Origin: Methanobacteriota archaeon
Lineage (GTDB): Archaea > Thermoplasmatota > Thermoplasmata > SG8-5 > JACRNV01
Direction: 5' to 3'
Assembly (NCBI GenBank): GCA_016214785.1
Contig: JACRNV010000012.1
Span: 1 to 45,238 of the forward strand
Length of the DNA: 45,238 nt
The translations under genes were made by a program, and so were the position numbers. Shown one piece after another: positions 25,761 to 35,313 of the stretch (the first letter of the stretch is position 1; each line of letters opens with the position of its first letter). Under the pieces are notes generated by a model. The model did not search any database and was not told the DNA's origin. It saw only the letters and a list, made by a program, of their open reading frames with translations.

Positions 25761-26387
25761 ATGTACGCAGACATGATGCCAGGCGAAGAGGCTCGCGCAC
25801 CTGTCGGCCAGCGACCGCCCGGGGATTTTTGCCCGATATGCGGGAAGAAATACCTGGAGGAGAAAAAGAAATACATGAGGATGAGCGCCGAAAGATGGAT
25901 CGCGGTGGCTTTCATACTGGTCATCTCGGCCCTGATAATCTTCGGAACGGCGAGCCTCTATGTCCAGGCCAACAGGGTGGTAGAGAAGCAGACCCACACC
26001 GATGTCATGATAATCAGCGGCGGCTACTACGCCGAGCCACTGAGCAGCTACTCGACCAGGACGACGTACTCCATCACGGTTTCGGCGGCGAACGGGAGCA
26101 AGATCGACGCCTACATCATGACCGGCGACCAATATCTCCAGGCTTACCAGCTCAACAACACGACGCAGAGCTTCGCGGCGCTTGAATCGCACGAGAACAT
26201 CAACCAGGCCCAGTTCACCTTCGTCCTCGACCAGTCGATGGGCGGCTTCATGATGATGTACGGCCAGGTCTACCTCGTCCTGGACAACCGGGACTTCCAG
26301 CTCACTCCCGGCGACGCAGCGCCTCAGGGTGACGTGAGCGTCTCGCTGGACATCGTGGCGAGCTACAGGCCGTTCGCGTCGGACTAG
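25761..26387 (+). CDS. Single-pass membrane protein with cytoplasmic CxxC, unknown function
   Basis: A 208-residue protein. The N-terminus has one zinc-knuckle half (CPICGKKYLEEKKK), a single transmembrane helix follows (WIAVAFILVISALIIFGTASLYV), and then an outside domain rich in Thr, Ser and Tyr strands (TTYSITVSAANGSKIDAYIMTG ... GQVYLVLDNRDF) that reads as a beta-sandwich. Only two cysteines occur, so metal binding would need a dimer. The start at 25761 was preferred over an ATG at 25719 because it begins just before the knuckle, but there is no strong ribosome site for either. The gene after it follows by 12 bp in the same direction. Confidence 0.6.
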   Translation: MYADMMPGEEARAPVGQRPPGDFCPICGKKYLEEKKKYMRMSAERWIAVAFILVISALIIFGTASLYVQANRVVEKQTHTDVMIISGGYYAEPLSSYSTRTTYSITVSAANGSKIDAYIMTGDQYLQAYQLNNTTQSFAALESHENINQAQFTFVLDQSMGGFMMMYGQVYLVLDNRDFQLTPGDAAPQGDVSVSLDIVASYRPFASD

Positions 26388-26399
26388 GCGCGTCTCTCG

Positions 26400-27110
26400 A
26401 TGTATCTCCTCGGGCACTCGGCTTTCGCGTACCTCCTTTGCAGGCTCGGCTACCTGGCGAAAAAGCGCGATCCCGACCCGAGGATAGTTCTGCTGGTCAT
26501 GGTCTTCGCCAACGTCCCGGACGCCACGCACTTCGGGATTTTTAGAGAAATGACGCACAATGTCATCGGGACAGTGCTCTTCGCGCTCCTCTGCATGCTC
26601 GTCCTCGAAAGGCTCAAGGTCGTTGGCCAGAGGGACTTTCCCGTCCTCCTCTTCGCCGCCCTGACGCATGCTTGGATGGACATCTTCTTTTCGGGCTACC
26701 AGATAGCATTCCCTCCGTACTTCTATTCGTACACGATGTTCGCCTGGAACTCCGGGACGCACATCATCTCCGAGGGCCTGCTCGGCATCGGCTTTGTAAT
26801 AGTCCTGTACTTCTCGGGCGACCTCGGGCGCATGGCCGACGCGGCCAGGCGCGAGTGGGCGGGGCTGCGCGCCCACAGAGGCTCTCTCAGGGAGGCGAGG
26901 CCGGCGATGACGCTCGCCTTCCTCTTCATCGTCTATCTCATGCTCGCGGTGGCGCAGCTCTCTGGCGCTATATCCATCAACAGGCCCGGCCTGCTCGCAG
27001 GGTGGTGGCCGTCTTGGCTCTTCATCGGCGTTTACGTGATGTTCATCTTCTGCCTGAACGCCATCGCGTTCGGGAAGGCCAAGATTATATCGGAAAAAGA
27101 GGCGTCTTGA
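26400..27110 (+). CDS. YdjM-like membrane-bound metal-dependent hydrolase (putative)
   Basis: A 236-residue polytopic membrane protein. The conserved polar pattern of the YdjM/DUF457 family is present: GHSAFAYLL near the start, NVPDATHFG, MTHNVIGT and LTHAWMDIFFSG, supplying the His and Asp residues thought to bind metal at the membrane face. The substrate is unknown for the whole family. It follows the CxxC membrane protein by 12 bp and is probably co-transcribed. It converges on feoB, 44 bp away. Confidence 0.7.
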   Translation: MYLLGHSAFAYLLCRLGYLAKKRDPDPRIVLLVMVFANVPDATHFGIFREMTHNVIGTVLFALLCMLVLERLKVVGQRDFPVLLFAALTHAWMDIFFSGYQIAFPPYFYSYTMFAWNSGTHIISEGLLGIGFVIVLYFSGDLGRMADAARREWAGLRAHRGSLREARPAMTLAFLFIVYLMLAVAQLSGAISINRPGLLAGWWPSWLFIGVYVMFIFCLNAIAFGKAKIISEKEAS

Positions 27111-27154
27111 GGAATCGGCCGGACGCAACGCATGGTGGGGTCTGCACCGGGCAA

Positions 27155-29110
27155 TTAGATGAAGATCCCTGCGACCCTGTACAGTAACCCTCCGAGCAGG
27201 ACGGCCAGGCCTATCTCGGCCGCCGAGATGCCCAGGGCGCTGCGCCAGCCCACCTCTCTCACGAGCGCGGCCACGGTGGAGACGCAGGGCACGTAGACCA
27301 TGACGACGAAGGCGAAGACCACCATCTGCAGCGGAGTCATCACGGTCTCGATGGCCGTCGTCCCGGCCACGACCGAGAGGAGGACGAGCGCCGCCTCCTT
27401 CCTGAGCGTCCCGAGGACGAGCAGGATGCCGGTGAAAGCGGGGAGGCCCAGCCAGACGACCGTGACGGGGCTCATCAGCTCGGCGACCGGCCCAAGGTAC
27501 CCTGCGAGGTAAAAGCCCTCGATCACCACGCTTCCCAGTACAATCAGCGGGACGGCCGTGGCGAGGAACGGCCTGAACCTCGCCCAGGCCTGCCTGCTGA
27601 CGATCTTCATGGATGGCGCCCTGTACGGCGGCACCTCGAGAATGAGGCCGGCCGAGCTGCCGGGCATCAAGCGGTTGAGCAGCCGCCCAACGCCGACTAT
27701 CAGCGCGAAGTCCAGGATGTAGATGAGGACGGCCCACTCGAACCCCAGGTAGACGCCGACGAGCCCGAGGACGACCACGGCCCTGGCGGAGCACGGGACG
27801 AGCGTGGAGAGGAAGGTGGCGATGTACCTGTCCCTTTTATTCTCCATTATCCTGCACCCCGCGCAGGCCGGCACGTTGCATCCCAGGCCGAGCATCAGGG
27901 GCATGCAGGCCTTTCCATGGAGCCCGACGAGGTGGCACGGCCTGTCCATGAGGTACGCGAGCCTCGGCAGGTAGCCGAAGTCCTCCAGGAGGCCGAGTAT
28001 CAGGTAGAAGGGGAGGATGAACCCGAACGCCACGGCTATGGCGGAGTAGAAGCCGACGACGGCCCCGTTCCATGCGAGCGCGGCCCAGAACCCCCCGCCG
28101 CCCGGGTTCAACCCCTCGAAGGCGCCGGAGATCAGCGCGGTCGCCCATCCGCCGACGAGGGAGACGGTGGCGATGAGCAAGACAGATACCCCGATCGCCC
28201 AGACGTATCCCCAGAACCGGTGCATCGCCAGGGCGTCGAGCCTCTCCGCCAGCGAGGGTTTCGGCCTTCTTTGGAACTTTTGACAGGCAGCGGCGATGCG
28301 CGCGGCCGCGGCGTACCTCTCGGAGGCGACGACGACCGCGGCGGGCTCTCCGTGCTCCCCCTCCAGCTCGTCCGAGAGGATCTTCGCGGCGCTCACCAGG
28401 CCCGGGTTGGCCATGCGCGCAACCTCCACTATCCCATCGTCCCCCTCGAGGAGCTTGATGGCCGCCCACCGCCTTGGATAGCCCAGTTCCACTTTATCGA
28501 GCACGGCGCAGAGCTTGGCTATCCTGCTCTCGACCTCGGGCCCGTAGCCCGCGGGCCTCGCGCGGCCCGTTCTCTCTGCTGCGTCGAAGGCCCCGTCCAC
28601 TAGCTCGTGCACGCCGCTCCCGCGCGTGGCGACGACCGGGACGACCGGCACGCCAAGCAGCCCGCTGAGCTTCCGCGCGTCGACGTCCATCCCCCTCTTG
28701 ACGGCCATGTCCATCATGTTCAATGCGATGGCGATGGGCGCGTCCATGTCCAGGAGCTGGAGGGTGAGCGCGAGGTTCCTTTCCAGGGCTGTGGCGTCCA
28801 CGACGTTGACGACGGCGTCAGGGCGCTCCCGGGATATGAAGTCCCTGGCGACCGTCTCCTCAATCGAATAGGCGGACATCGAGTACGTGCCGGGGAGGTC
28901 GATTATCCGGACCGTCTTCCCGTGGTGGGACAGGTACCCCTCGGCAAGCTCGACGGTCTTCCCCGCCCAGTTGCCGACGGTCTGCTCCAGGCCGGTGAGC
29001 TGGTTGAAGATGGCGCTCTTGCCGACGTTGGCGTTCCCGGCGAGGGCAATCGTCATGTCGCACTTCCGGCTCCCGGTTCGCGAGGGGGCGCTCCCGCAAT
29101 GTCCCGGCAT
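27155..29110 (-). CDS. feoB: Ferrous iron transporter FeoB
   Basis: A 651-residue importer of Fe(II) across the cell membrane. The N-terminal G domain has G1 GNANVGKS (25-32), G3 DLPG (71-74) and G4 NMMD (131-134). The membrane part has the Gate/core motifs, including LGLGCNVPACAGCRIMENKRDR and STLVPCSARAVVVLGLVG. The cysteine-rich gate loop has one more Cys (CAGC) than many members. The start is the ATG at 29108-29110, which overlaps the TGA of the upstream regulator (TGATG) and is preceded by GGGAGG; an open frame upstream of this overlaps the regulator and is a shadow. The regulator gene supplies a FeoA-like domain, so no separate FeoA is needed here. Confidence 0.95.
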   Translation of the reverse strand: MPGHCGSAPSRTGSRKCDMTIALAGNANVGKSAIFNQLTGLEQTVGNWAGKTVELAEGYLSHHGKTVRIIDLPGTYSMSAYSIEETVARDFISRERPDAVVNVVDATALERNLALTLQLLDMDAPIAIALNMMDMAVKRGMDVDARKLSGLLGVPVVPVVATRGSGVHELVDGAFDAAERTGRARPAGYGPEVESRIAKLCAVLDKVELGYPRRWAAIKLLEGDDGIVEVARMANPGLVSAAKILSDELEGEHGEPAAVVVASERYAAAARIAAACQKFQRRPKPSLAERLDALAMHRFWGYVWAIGVSVLLIATVSLVGGWATALISGAFEGLNPGGGGFWAALAWNGAVVGFYSAIAVAFGFILPFYLILGLLEDFGYLPRLAYLMDRPCHLVGLHGKACMPLMLGLGCNVPACAGCRIMENKRDRYIATFLSTLVPCSARAVVVLGLVGVYLGFEWAVLIYILDFALIVGVGRLLNRLMPGSSAGLILEVPPYRAPSMKIVSRQAWARFRPFLATAVPLIVLGSVVIEGFYLAGYLGPVAELMSPVTVVWLGLPAFTGILLVLGTLRKEAALVLLSVVAGTTAIETVMTPLQMVVFAFVVMVYVPCVSTVAALVREVGWRSALGISAAEIGLAVLLGGLLYRVAGIFI

Positions 29111-29796
29111 CAACCCTCCCTCTCGCATTGCACGAACACCTTGTCCGCTATCCCCCTCCCAAGCACCAGGTTGCAGCCCCTGACGCAGAGCTCTATCGGC
29201 CCCTTCATTGGCGCGACCCTCAGCACAGAAACTGCCGTGCCCGGGACGAGCCCCATGTCGGCCAGGCGCTGGCAGACGTCCCTCCCCCCCCTGACGCACT
29301 TTATTTTGCCGGACTGTCCCGCGTGCAAATCGGTGAGGGGAAGGCCCTCTTTCGTTTTCGACTTGCCGCACTCCTGGCAGAGGGGCGCCCCGGCCGTGCA
29401 CTCAGGTATCGGGCTGCCGTGCGGGCACGTGGCCGGTTTGTCGAGGGCGAGGCAGAGCGCGGCCTCGGTCTCGTCCGATATCGCGTGCTCCATTTTGCAC
29501 GCCTCCTCGTGGACGGCCTTCCCTTTCAACCCGAGAACGTCGTGAAGGAAGACCTCGAGGAGCCTGTGCTTGCGCTTCAACTTCGTGGCAGACCTCAGGC
29601 CCTTCCGGGTGAGGGTCACGCCTTTGTAGGCTTCGTAGCGGACCAGCCTCGCCCTCGAGAGCCTTTGCAAAACCTCGGTCGCGCTCGCCGGCGCCACCCC
29701 CAGCCTCTGGGCGACGTCGCCGGTCCTCGCGCACCCGCGCTCCCCGGCTATGTCGTATATCGCCTCCAGGTATTCGTCCACCTCTTCCTTTGGCAT
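29110..29796 (-). CDS. DtxR/MntR-type metal regulator fused to a FeoA-like domain
   Basis: A 228-residue protein. Residues 1-65 form a winged helix (YLEAIYDIAGERGCARTGDVAQRLGVAPASATEVLQRL), about 66-145 the dimerisation and metal-binding part (HRLLEVFLHDVLGL, HEEACKMEHAISDETEAAL), then a CPHG...CTAGAPLCQECG cysteine segment, and about 150-225 a FeoA/SH3-like domain (PLTDLHAGQSGKIKCVRGG, RLADMGLVPGTAVSVLRVAPMKGPIEL). It should repress the iron operon when metal is high, and its FeoA-like part may also act on FeoB. It overlaps feoB by one base. A palindromic operator lies between its promoter and start. Confidence 0.92.
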   Translation of the reverse strand: MPKEEVDEYLEAIYDIAGERGCARTGDVAQRLGVAPASATEVLQRLSRARLVRYEAYKGVTLTRKGLRSATKLKRKHRLLEVFLHDVLGLKGKAVHEEACKMEHAISDETEAALCLALDKPATCPHGSPIPECTAGAPLCQECGKSKTKEGLPLTDLHAGQSGKIKCVRGGRDVCQRLADMGLVPGTAVSVLRVAPMKGPIELCVRGCNLVLGRGIADKVFVQCEREG

Positions 29797-29809
29797 GTCG
29801 ATCGTGGCA

Positions 29810-29842
29810 TTTAGGGCGACCTAAAATAAATAGGTTGCGGCT
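29810..29842 (-). promoter_or_regulatory. Candidate DtxR-family operator overlapping the feo promoter
   Basis: TTTAGG-GCGA-CCTAAA at 29810-29825 is a perfect 6-bp inverted repeat close in form to known DtxR/IdeR boxes (TTAGG...CCTAA). It abuts a TATA-like ATAAATAGG at 29825-29833. A further TAGGTTG at 29831-29837 pairs imperfectly with CGACCTA (29817-29823), giving a second overlapping site. The ATG of the regulator is 14 bp downstream, so binding would block initiation. Self-regulation is inferred. Confidence 0.65.
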
Positions 29843-29955
29843 GAATCGCCGTAGCGCCGGGAGGCGCCGCGCAATCCACGAAATGGGGATGCGCCGGCCG
29901 GCCCGCCGATGATGGGAAAGGAAAGCGTTTAAGGGCGCTTGCGGATTGGGGCGCG

Positions 29956-30624
29956 ATGAGGAATCGCATCGACCGCGCCCTCTACCCGCTGGCCTGGGAG
30001 GCCTCCTACGGCGCGAAGGGGGCGCAGTGGCGCGGGTCGCCCAATTACTCCGGGATGCTGGGGGAGCTCGACCTCTCCGGCCCGGTGCTGGAGATGGGCG
30101 TCGGGAACGGCAACACGGCCTCTCGTGTCCTCGGGGCCATGCCAGAGGGCGCCTCCCTCCTCTGCCTCGACGTCGCGCGGGGGGCGCTCCGCACATTGCC
30201 CCCCGCGCTGCGCGCCGATGCCAGGGTAAGGCTGCTCCAGTCCGATGTCAGAGAACTTCCATTCAAGGGCGATGCGCTCACAACCGTCCTCGCCTGCCAC
30301 ATCCTCACGCACATGCTCCATGGAGACGAAGGGAAATTGCTATCAGAGGTAGAACGGGCGCTCAAGCCGGGCGGCCGGGCGCTCATCGAGGTCTTCGCGC
30401 CCGGCGACATGCGCTTCGGCACAGGTGAAGAGATTGAACCCAAAACATTCATGCGCGCGGACGGCCTGATAACCCGCTTCTACGATGAGGAAGAACTGCG
30501 CGTGGCCTTGGAAGGAACAGGGTTCAACATCGTCAAATTGGAAACGGTTTCGAGGGCAGTGAGGCACGGGAGAAAGGCGTTCTCGCGCGAATCGATGCTT
30601 GCGATTGCCGAAAGGCGTCAATAG
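29956..30624 (+). CDS. Class I SAM-dependent methyltransferase
   Basis: A 222-residue soluble enzyme. Motif I is VLEMGVGNGNTA (about 44-55), the acidic post-I loop is CLDVARGAL, motif II/III is DVRELPFKGDALTTVLACHILTHM and the following VERALKPGGRALIEVF is the motif IV/V region of Methyltransferase_11-type enzymes. The substrate is not predictable. A GTTTAAGG box at about 29926-29933 lies about 27 nt upstream of the ATG. It stands alone and converges on the glycosidase-like gene, with only 6 bp between the stops. Confidence 0.85.
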   Translation: MRNRIDRALYPLAWEASYGAKGAQWRGSPNYSGMLGELDLSGPVLEMGVGNGNTASRVLGAMPEGASLLCLDVARGALRTLPPALRADARVRLLQSDVRELPFKGDALTTVLACHILTHMLHGDEGKLLSEVERALKPGGRALIEVFAPGDMRFGTGEEIEPKTFMRADGLITRFYDEEELRVALEGTGFNIVKLETVSRAVRHGRKAFSRESMLAIAERRQ

Positions 30625-30630
30625 TGCCAA

Positions 30631-31650
30631 TCAGGGGCGCTTGGCATGCGACGTCCACTCATCCCAGGCGGGCTTGTCTGTCCCGTCCCCGCCGATGAGC
30701 CCCATGCTGTTGAACGGGCGCTCCACGACCGACTGGTCGTACATGAAGCTCCAGATCGAGAGCTCGGGCTTGAGGCTCTCGGTGGCGTTGAAGAAGCGCG
30801 ATACGAAGCTCGACTGCTCGGAGCCATTGCTCTCCCATCCCGGGATGTCGGCTCCGCTGTGCCAGCCAATCTCGGTGAATGCCAGGGGCTTCGACGTGTG
30901 ATTCCTGATCTCGCTGTAGTAGTCCGGGGGGATCAGGCCGGGATCCTTGTATATCAGGCACGGGTATGTGGTGAAAGCGGCAAGGTCCGACTTCGGGAAC
31001 CTGTCCAGGAGCGCCCACTGCGACGCCGCCGGGTCGTTCGCCCCTCCGAAAAGGCCCCCCGAGAGGCCCTTCATCTTCTCCAGCTGGAAGATTGTGAAGA
31101 CCTTCGTGGAGGGGGAGACGGCTTTGAGGGCGTCATATACGTCCGCATAGAACGATGTGAAATTGTTGAAATCGCTCACCGACTTCTCGTAGAGGATGTT
31201 CACCTCGATGCCCATCGCGAAGTATTCTGGCCTGTACTTCTCCGCGAACGCAACGGCGCCGGCTTTGTACGACTCCTTGGTCGTGTTGTTCAACGGCCTG
31301 ACCAGCAGGCCCGTGGACTGCGTGAAGAACTGTGCGATGACCAGCGGCTCGTACTTGTACACGCCGCTCAGCTCGGCGAGCACTTTCGGCCCGCTGTTGG
31401 CGCCGCCCGCCAGCTCGGCCCAATCGCCCGCCCAGCTGACCACCGACCCTGCCTCCTTCGCCTTTTCAAAGAAGCCAGCGAAGTCCGAGGACTGAAAGCT
31501 CCTCGGGGTCAGGGTGATGCCGAGCGCGGGTCCCGAAGTGGAGATGGAGCCATTGCCAGGATTCCGGGAGACAATGGCGTAGAGAATTCCGGAAACGATG
31601 AGGGAGGCCGCAACGATGGCTACGATTGATGTTTTCAATGAAGCCTTCAT
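30631..31650 (-). CDS. Secreted glycoside-hydrolase-like TIM-barrel protein
   Basis: A 339-residue protein starting MKASLKTS, with a signal anchor (IVAIVAASLIVSGILYAIVS) and an outside domain. GIEVNILYE and LAFTEIGWHSG carry two glutamates placed like the acid/base and nucleophile of clan A glycosidases (strand 4 and strand 7 of the barrel). SVVSWAGDWAEL and LSIWSFMYDQSV fit other barrel strands; overall it recalls GH53/GH5-like folds. The exact family and substrate are open, and it could be a non-catalytic sugar-binding relative. It follows birA by 7 bp and may be coupled to it; an in-frame start at 31680 would overlap birA and is less likely. Confidence 0.65.
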   Translation of the reverse strand: MKASLKTSIVAIVAASLIVSGILYAIVSRNPGNGSISTSGPALGITLTPRSFQSSDFAGFFEKAKEAGSVVSWAGDWAELAGGANSGPKVLAELSGVYKYEPLVIAQFFTQSTGLLVRPLNNTTKESYKAGAVAFAEKYRPEYFAMGIEVNILYEKSVSDFNNFTSFYADVYDALKAVSPSTKVFTIFQLEKMKGLSGGLFGGANDPAASQWALLDRFPKSDLAAFTTYPCLIYKDPGLIPPDYYSEIRNHTSKPLAFTEIGWHSGADIPGWESNGSEQSSFVSRFFNATESLKPELSIWSFMYDQSVVERPFNSMGLIGGDGTDKPAWDEWTSHAKRP

Positions 31651-31657
31651 TACGCCA

Positions 31658-32437
31658 TCACTCCATGTATCTGCAGTCACCGGAATTGACGATTACATCA
31701 CCGCTCTCGGTTTCGAGGACTAGCGCGCCGTCGGCCGCAATCCCCTTGGCCATGCCCATCAGCCTCGCGCCAGCGTCCATTATCTCGACCCTCTTGCCGA
31801 TGGTGTCCGAGAGGGAAGACCAGTCAGATAGCACCTTGTCCGTTTTCCCGTCGCGGACGAGCGCGTATTCGCGCTCGATCGCCTGAAGGACGCCTGCGAG
31901 CAATTCGGGGATGTCCACCTCCCTGTTAACGAGATCTTTAACGGAGACTGGCTGCGCTATCGGCCTCTCAAGCCGCAGGGCGCGTGCGTCGTTGTTGGCG
32001 TTGATGCCTATGCCGACGATGGCGAAGTCCAGCTTGCCGCCCTGCGCGCTCGCCTCGGACAGGATGCCGCAGACCTTCCTCCCGTCGATCAGAATGTCGT
32101 TCGGCCACTTCACCCTCGCGTCGATTTTGTAGAGCGCACGCAGCGCCTTCGCGACCGCCGCGCCCGCCATTAGCGTGATGACGGGGGCGCTCCCCGGTAG
32201 CATTCTCGGTCTGAGTAAAAACGAGAACCAGAGGCCGCCCTTGGGAGACTCCCACTTCCTTCCAAGGCGACCCTTGCCCCCGGTCTGGATGTCGGATACG
32301 ATAACGATGCCCCCGGGCGCGCCCTTCTCTGCCAATGCGCGTATGCCCTCGTTGGTTGAACCTATTTCCTTCCGGTGCTCTATATCCTTCCAGAGCGCGG
32401 AGCCGCGCAGTTTGGACTTGAGGGCGCTGATGTCCAT
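31658..32437 (-). CDS. birA: Biotin--[acetyl-CoA/pyruvate carboxylase] ligase
   Basis: A 259-residue biotin protein ligase without a DNA-binding domain. The biotinyl-AMP loop GGKGRLGRKW is at 53-62, KWPNDILIDGRKVCGILSE begins at 110, and GIGINAN follows. The C-terminal small domain is present (GKRVEIMDAGARLMGMAKGIAADGALVLET). It joins biotin to a lysine of the carrier domain; PycB, encoded about 3 kb away, carries such a site. A TATA-like AATATAAAGG (complement, about 32461-32470) is about 27 nt from the ATG at 32437, indicating a leaderless message. Confidence 0.93.
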   Translation of the reverse strand: MDISALKSKLRGSALWKDIEHRKEIGSTNEGIRALAEKGAPGGIVIVSDIQTGGKGRLGRKWESPKGGLWFSFLLRPRMLPGSAPVITLMAGAAVAKALRALYKIDARVKWPNDILIDGRKVCGILSEASAQGGKLDFAIVGIGINANNDARALRLERPIAQPVSVKDLVNREVDIPELLAGVLQAIEREYALVRDGKTDKVLSDWSSLSDTIGKRVEIMDAGARLMGMAKGIAADGALVLETESGDVIVNSGDCRYME

Positions 32438-32589
32438 GTCGGGGGTACAGTCAAGATCCTTTATATTGCTTTATCAGTCCATCGCCCATAGGCGGCTTTC
32501 CGTTGGTTCAAGCAGCGAAGACGCCATTTGCGCTTTTTCTTGGAACTTAGGAAAGCATTAAGTAGTATGCACTCCATGTGTATACCTGA

Positions 32590-32862
32590 GGTAAGCACAC
32601 GTATCCCTATTGGAACGGAAAGGAAGTCAAGCTATCCAAGGCGGCGTACAGGGAAACACTGAAGCTCGACATCGACGCCTTCGACATCCTTGACATCTTG
32701 GAAAACGGGTACGATTGCGAGCGCTCAAAGAGAAAGAAAGGCACCATCGAACGCTGCAAAAGACATGGCAAGAAGATCATGAAAGTGGTGGCGGTCGAGA
32801 GTGTTCAGGAATGGGAGGACGCCCAAGTGTGGGTCGTGATTCACGTAGGAGTGATGCAATGA
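32590..32862 (+). CDS. DUF4258-like small protein, start codon unclear
   Basis: A continuous frame reads HTYPYWNGKEVKLSKAAYRE, later DILDILENGYDCERSKRKKGTIERC and KKIMKVVAVESVQEWEDAQVWVVIHVG, ending in TGA at 32860-32862. The ENGYDC-x-RSKRKK-x-x-IERC motif followed by a K-V-V strand and a terminal V.VIHVG resembles archaeal DUF4258-type proteins, small nuclease-like or toxin-like folds. An in-frame TGA lies at 32587-32589 and no ATG, GTG or TTG follows before the conserved part. ATGs at 32567 and 32576 are in another frame, so there may be a 5' frameshift or a rare start after GAGGT (32588-32592). Its stop overlaps the next ATG (ATGA). Confidence 0.55.
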   Translation, partial: GKHTYPYWNGKEVKLSKAAYRETLKLDIDAFDILDILENGYDCERSKRKKGTIERCKRHGKKIMKVVAVESVQEWEDAQVWVVIHVGVMQ

Positions 32863-33182
32863 AGGACGAGCTGAAAAAGGAAAAGATCAGATGCACGTGC
32901 GGGAAATGGACGCGCCCGAAACACTTCAACATGGAAGGCTTCAAGGTCCGGGGCTCCGAATGCCCTAGCTGCGGCGAGGTCTACTTCAACATCGAGGACG
33001 CGAACAAGGTTTTCGTCTACAACAAGATAAAGAAGGCCGCGCTGACCGGGAAGGTAACGAAGGCTGGCAATTCCTATGTCTTGCGCCTTCCGAAAGCCTT
33101 GGTCGATGCCTTGGGCCTCTCTATCAATTCCACGATCACGATAAGCGTCGAAACCCCAACGACTGTAAAACTTGTGATTTGA
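32859..33182 (+). CDS. Zinc-ribbon AbrB/SpoVT-type DNA-binding protein (possible antitoxin)
   Basis: A 107-residue protein. The first half is a zinc ribbon (CTCGKW ... CPSCGE, two C-x-C/C-x2-C pairs); the second is a swapped-hairpin AbrB domain (KVTKAGNSYVLRLPKALVDALGLSINSTITISV). AbrB proteins of this size are often transcription factors or antitoxins. The ATG at 32859 overlaps the TGA of the DUF4258-like gene before it, so the two are translated together. A toxin-antitoxin role is inferred from this arrangement and is not established. An in-frame extension to 32715 lies inside the upstream gene and is rejected. Confidence 0.75.
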   Translation: MKDELKKEKIRCTCGKWTRPKHFNMEGFKVRGSECPSCGEVYFNIEDANKVFVYNKIKKAALTGKVTKAGNSYVLRLPKALVDALGLSINSTITISVETPTTVKLVI

Positions 33183-33316
33183 ATCAAAAGAGCAGCACCC
33201 CCTCACCTTTCAACCACCGCATCACGCTCGCCTCCCCGCACAACCTAAGAATTCATGCCAATTATTCCCACCCAAATTACCATCAATACGCCCGGAATAG
33301 CCCAGCGCCCATCACT
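33183..33316. other. Intergenic, nothing recognised
   Basis: Between the AbrB gene and the small minus-strand frame no gene, repeat or RNA motif was seen. It is less GC-rich than the surroundings. Confidence 0.5.
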
Positions 33317-33463
33317 TTATTTGCAGTTCGTCAGGTTGCAGACGCTCCCCGGATTGTTTCTGATTCCGCCCGTTGTACCCGGGCCGCCAAAGACGCGCTC
33401 CACAGTCGCCGCGAGGAAGTCGATGGTGCCGGGGTTGAGGAAGGGGGCCAATCCCCATCCCAT
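33317..33463 (-). CDS. Possible small protein or gene remnant
   Basis: A 48-residue frame beginning MGWGLAPFLNPGTIDFLAAT, with GGPGTTGGIRNNPGS and ending VCNLTNCK, has protein-like composition and two cysteines. It lies downstream of the cupin gene in the same direction. No promoter or clear ribosome site is seen. It may be the C-terminal remnant of a longer secreted protein. Family unknown. Confidence 0.3.
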   Translation of the reverse strand: MGWGLAPFLNPGTIDFLAATVERVFGGPGTTGGIRNNPGSVCNLTNCK

Positions 33464-33480
33464 TGTTTTTTGTGTTTTGT

Positions 33481-33818
33481 CTACAGGAACGACGGCGGCG
33501 AGCCCACGGTGATGTACACGGCCCTGGTGTGGCCGGGGTTGCTCACGTTGTGGGGAATGTCCGACCTGTGCCAGAGCCAGTCCCCCTTCCCGAGGAGGTA
33601 GACGTCCTCCCCGACATGGACCTCTATCTGGCCCTCGAGGACAAGCTTGAACTCCTCGCCGGCGTGCACGCTGTCCTTGGGGAAGGCGTCCCCGGGCTCC
33701 ACCTCCATCAGTATCCCCTCCATCTGCGCGCTCTTCACGAGGAGCTTGACGGTCTTGCCCCTGAACTTGAACTCCTCGACCCGAGACTCCCTGCTGCTCA
33801 TGGCGTTCTTGTGGTTGT

Positions 33819-33822
<4 letters not shown>
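33481..33822 (-). CDS. Cupin-domain protein
   Basis: A 113-residue single-domain beta-barrel. The conserved double motif is visible: HAGEEFKLVLEGQIEVHVGED (motif 1, with His and Glu metal ligands) and GDWLWHRSDIPHNVSNPG (motif 2, with the second His). The start codon overlaps the stop of pycA (ATGA), so it is translationally coupled to the pyruvate carboxylase operon. Its substrate is unknown; a regulatory or small-molecule-binding role for the carboxylase pathway is only a guess from position. Confidence 0.85.
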
Positions 33823-35303
<1,481 letters not shown>

Positions 35304-35313
35304 TTGTCCCACC

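Noticed and set aside
29111-29401. N-terminal extension of FeoB by 97 codons
   Set aside because: It overlaps the DtxR-FeoA gene in another frame, is not FeoB-like, and a TGATG stop-start with GGGAGG gives a better start at 29110.
33464-33480. Joining the small minus-strand frame to the cupin gene as one protein
   Set aside because: The cupin has its own stop at 33481-33483 and a complete fold; the small frame is separate.
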